From Robiginitalea aestuariiviva (GTDB lineage: Bacteria > Bacteroidota > Bacteroidia > Flavobacteriales > Flavobacteriaceae): DNA of 64,000 nt. Under the pieces are notes generated by a model. It did not search any database, was not told the origin of the DNA, and saw only the letters and a list, made by a program, of their open reading frames with translations. The DNA is taken from the NCBI RefSeq assembly GCF_029537735.1, contig NZ_JARPUQ010000001.1, positions 308,965 through 372,964 on the forward strand. The letters run 5' to 3'. Below are positions 61,863-64,000 of the stretch, one piece after another. A program made the translations under genes and the position numbers. Each line of letters begins with the position of its first letter. The stretch's first letter is position 1.

Positions 61863-63179
61863 TTAGCCTTCCACCTCTGCCTTGGCCTTGGCAACATTCA
61901 GCCGCAGGGCCAGCAGGCCCGAAATGGCAAAGAAAGTTCCCGCAAACAACATGGCGTTTACAGAACTCTCCCCCAGTAGGTTTTTAAAGATGGGGCCAAA
62001 GGAAACGGTTTCAATCCCCATGGGGATTACGATCATCATATTGAGGATACCCATATACACCCCGCGCCGCTCCTGGGGCACAATTTTGGACACCATACTG
62101 TAAGGGATGCCCATCATGGCCGCCCAGCCGATCCCAAACAACACCATGGGGAATAACACATAAGTCGGGTCTGAAATCTGCGGAATGGCAAACAGGGCAA
62201 AGGCCGTACCCAAAAGGCTCAGGGCATAAACCCGTTTGCTGCCAAAGCGCATGGTCAATGGCACCAAAATCAGGGCCACCACTGTGGTAACCACATTATA
62301 GGTCGTACTCATTTTGGCCGCTTGTGCCGTGGCTTCCGAGGTATCGAAACCCAGGGTAGACCGGAATAGGGGGGTTATGAATTGCCAGTACACAAACAGC
62401 GCATACCACTGGAAGAAATACACCCCGGCCAGCTTCCACATAAACTTGGGCATCTCCCGAACCGCCTCGGCAATCTCCATGAAAGGGATTTTTACCCGCT
62501 GGCCAAAGGGCAGGGCGCGGTGCTTGTTAATTACATCCATTTCCTCCGGGCTGGGCGGTATTTCGGGGGTTTTTACCACCGACCACAAAATGGTTGAGAG
62601 GGAAAGGAAGGAACCTATAAAAAAGGAGTAATACAACCACTTGGGCACCTGACCGGTAATTTCCTCCCCGCCCCCAAACCAATCCTGAAACAGGAAAAGG
62701 GAGGCATTGGCCAACAGGATGCCGGCACCCACAAACAGGCTCTGCATCTGGTATCCCAGGTTCATCTGCCGGTCCGGCAATTTGTCGCCCACAAAGGCGC
62801 GGTACGGCTCCATGGCCATGTTGTTACCCACATCCAGAATCCACAACAGGCCCACGGCAAACCAGAGGGCCGGGCTCAGGGGGAACAAAAAGAGACAGAT
62901 ACTCCCCAACAGGGCGCCAATCAGGAAGAATGGCTTCCTCCGGCCCCAGCGCGGAGACCAGGTCCGGTCCGAAATGGCCCCGATAATAGGTTGTACGATC
63001 AGGCCGGTTACCGGCCCGGCAATGTTTAGGATGGGCAGGATTTCTTCCTTGGCACCCAAGAACAGAAAGATGGGGTTAATGGCGCTTTGCTGTAGCCCGA
63101 AACTGTATTGGATTCCCAGAAAGCCAACATTCATGTTGAATATTTGCCAAAAACTCAGCTGGGGCTTCGGAATTTTCAT
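61863..63179 (-). CDS. MFS sugar transporter (SLC45/GPH-like)
   Basis: Twelve-helix permease of 438 residues. The N terminus (FGLQQSAINPIFLFLGA, GPVTGLIVQPIIGAISDRTWSPRWGRRKPF in parts) matches the group of sucrose/maltose-type transporters of Bacteroidota, with RWGRRKPF as the inter-helix 2-3 loop and the paired loop in the second half (VPQERRGVYMGILNMMIVIP). It probably imports a di- or oligosaccharide with protons. No glycoside hydrolase or LacI gene is in the window, but an operator-like palindrome lies upstream at 63277. Confidence 0.92.
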   Translation of the reverse strand: MKIPKPQLSFWQIFNMNVGFLGIQYSFGLQQSAINPIFLFLGAKEEILPILNIAGPVTGLIVQPIIGAISDRTWSPRWGRRKPFFLIGALLGSICLFLFPLSPALWFAVGLLWILDVGNNMAMEPYRAFVGDKLPDRQMNLGYQMQSLFVGAGILLANASLFLFQDWFGGGEEITGQVPKWLYYSFFIGSFLSLSTILWSVVKTPEIPPSPEEMDVINKHRALPFGQRVKIPFMEIAEAVREMPKFMWKLAGVYFFQWYALFVYWQFITPLFRSTLGFDTSEATAQAAKMSTTYNVVTTVVALILVPLTMRFGSKRVYALSLLGTAFALFAIPQISDPTYVLFPMVLFGIGWAAMMGIPYSMVSKIVPQERRGVYMGILNMMIVIPMGIETVSFGPIFKNLLGESSVNAMLFAGTFFAISGLLALRLNVAKAKAEVEG

Positions 63180-63276
63180 CTTTTCACAAGGTTAGGGGGT
63201 TCGCTCTGAAGGCTGAATATAGTGTTTTCATCTTTGGCCCGGGCCGGCATGTGGATAAATTCTCCCCATGCGGCCC

Positions 63277-63294
63277 AACGAAATCGTTTTCGTT
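63277..63294. promoter_or_regulatory. LacI-type operator palindrome
   Basis: 18-bp inverted repeat AACGAAAT/CGTTTTCGTT with a central CG and only one mismatched pair (63284/63287). It is 98 bp upstream of the sugar transporter start. Central CpG and A/T-rich half sites are typical of LacI/GalR-family operators. Confidence 0.5.
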
Positions 63295-63313
63295 TCAAGG
63301 ATCAGTGCGAACC

Positions 63314-64000
63314 CTATTCCTTTTCGGGGTCAGCTTGCAGAAAACGGATATTCCGTTTCAGGCCTTCAAACTTGGTCCGCTTAACCGCAGATTTTTGAAA
63401 AACCTTCCCAAAGACACTTTCGGTAATGTCCTGCCAGTCTTCGGGCTGCATCTGCAAAAGGTCCGGGTGGGGCTCAAAGGCGGGTTCCCGGTGGGGTTTG
63501 GCAAAGCGGTTCCAGGGGCAGACGTCCTGGCAGATGTCGCAGCCAAAAATCCAATCGTCCCAGGCGCCCTTAAAGGCGTCCGGGATCTCATTTTTCAATT
63601 CGATGGTGAAATAGGAGATGCAGCGGCTGCCATCTACCACATAGGGCTGCACAATGGCCTGGGTGGGGCAGGCATCCAGGCAGGCTGTGCAACTGCCGCA
63701 ATGGTCTGTTACCGGCCCGTCGTAGGCCAGGTCCAGGTCTACAATGAGTTCGGCGATAAAGTAAAAGGAGCCCGTCTTTTGGGTGAGCAGGTTGCTGTGT
63801 TTACCTATCCAGCCCAGCCCGCTTCGCGCGGCCCAGGCCTTATCCAGCACCGGGGCCGAATCCACAAAGGCGCGACCACCCACCTCCCCGATTTCCGTTT
63901 CGATAAAATGGTGGAGCTCCCGCAATTTGGCTTTGATCACGTGGTGGTAATCTGCCCCGTAGGCGTACTTGGAAACTTTGTAGGTGCCTTCCGGCTGGGT
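63314..64000 (-). CDS. queG: Epoxyqueuosine reductase QueG, 5' end outside the window
   Basis: Last step of queuosine synthesis in tRNA: reduces epoxyqueuosine with a cobalamin cofactor. The visible 228 residues lack the N terminus, which lies beyond the right edge; the frame is open to the edge (ending ...[15 protein letters not shown]). Two [4Fe-4S] motifs are complete: [13 protein letters not shown] and [25 protein letters not shown] is another family signature. The C terminus ([13 protein letters not shown]) is normal, without the HEAT-repeat extension of longer forms. A GTG inside the frame is not the true start. Confidence 0.95.
   Translation of the reverse strand, partial: TQPEGTYKVSKYAYGADYHHVIKAKLRELHHFIETEIGEVGGRAFVDSAPVLDKAWAARSGLGWIGKHSNLLTQKTGSFYFIAELIVDLDLAYDGPVTDHCGSCTACLDACPTQAIVQPYVVDGSRCISYFTIELKNEIPDAFKGAWDDWIFGCDICQDVCPWNRFAKPHREPAFEPHPDLLQMQPEDWQDITESVFGKVFQKSAVKRTKFEGLKRNIRFLQADPEKE

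Noticed and set aside
63938-63940. GTG as the start of queG
   Set aside because: The frame continues to the window edge with sequence typical of QueG ([13 protein letters not shown]), so the gene begins outside the window.
1-64000. tRNA or rRNA genes
   Set aside because: No cloverleaf or rRNA-like sequence was recognised by eye in the intergenic regions; a covariance search would be needed to exclude a divergent tRNA.

Overview
The window is 64 kb of GC-rich chromosome from a member of the phylum Bacteroidota, most likely family Flavobacteriaceae. The evidence is a full-length sprA (type IX secretion translocon and gliding motility), two PorP/SprF-family proteins, a T9SS type B sorting domain on a secreted adhesin, a LytTR/LytS-type two-component pair, the flavobacterial oxidase accessory cluster, and promoter boxes that fit the Bacteroidetes consensus (TTTG, about 20 nt, TAnnTTTG). 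The GC content and gene set are reminiscent of Robiginitalea, but that is an inference. Nearly all of the sequence is ordinary coding DNA. No rRNA, tRNA, CRISPR array, intact insertion sequence or prophage was recognised.

Layout. 1-400: an array of about 101-bp repeats, each able to fold into two hairpins. 420-9001: a sulfatase lipoprotein, a small membrane protein, a DUF481-like protein, a subtilase lipoprotein, a FadL-type porin, a SanA-like protein, a divergent Nramp-like transporter and a small basic protein. 9010-14295: a T9SS cassette on the minus strand (type B adhesin, PorP/SprF, OmpA-family protein). 14436-22870: fabD, a cupin protein with an AraC regulator, a soluble NAD-linked molybdenum formate dehydrogenase (fdhD-fdhB-fdhA) and a gamma-carbonic anhydrase. 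22880-28244: a LytTR response regulator with a TPR histidine kinase, a VWA protein and a second PorP/SprF protein. 28367-33948: NifU-like protein, dodecin, DUF255 protein, MscS channel, a secreted unknown and tsaB.

34019-43540 is one eight-gene MacAB/TolC-type export locus. It has four permeases, two adaptors, one ATPase and one outer-membrane factor, and it looks like a duplicated permease-permease-adaptor module. 43639-48802 carries heme-copper oxidase assembly and structural genes in three transcription units. 49006-61633 carries two TonB-like proteins, vanZ-like, gcvH, sprA, ruvA and a MaeB-type malic enzyme. The window closes with an MFS sugar transporter behind a LacI-type palindrome and the 3' part of queG, which runs off the right edge.

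The genes mainly serve aerobic respiration (oxidase, heme synthesis, formate oxidation), envelope transport (TonB, FadL, ABC export, T9SS) and surface colonisation. I did not find an obviously new multi-gene system. The best candidates for something undescribed are the covarying hairpin repeats at the left edge, the duplicated one-ATPase export locus, the pattern of promoters built into the U-tracts of upstream terminators, and two unassigned genes in the oxidase-assembly unit.
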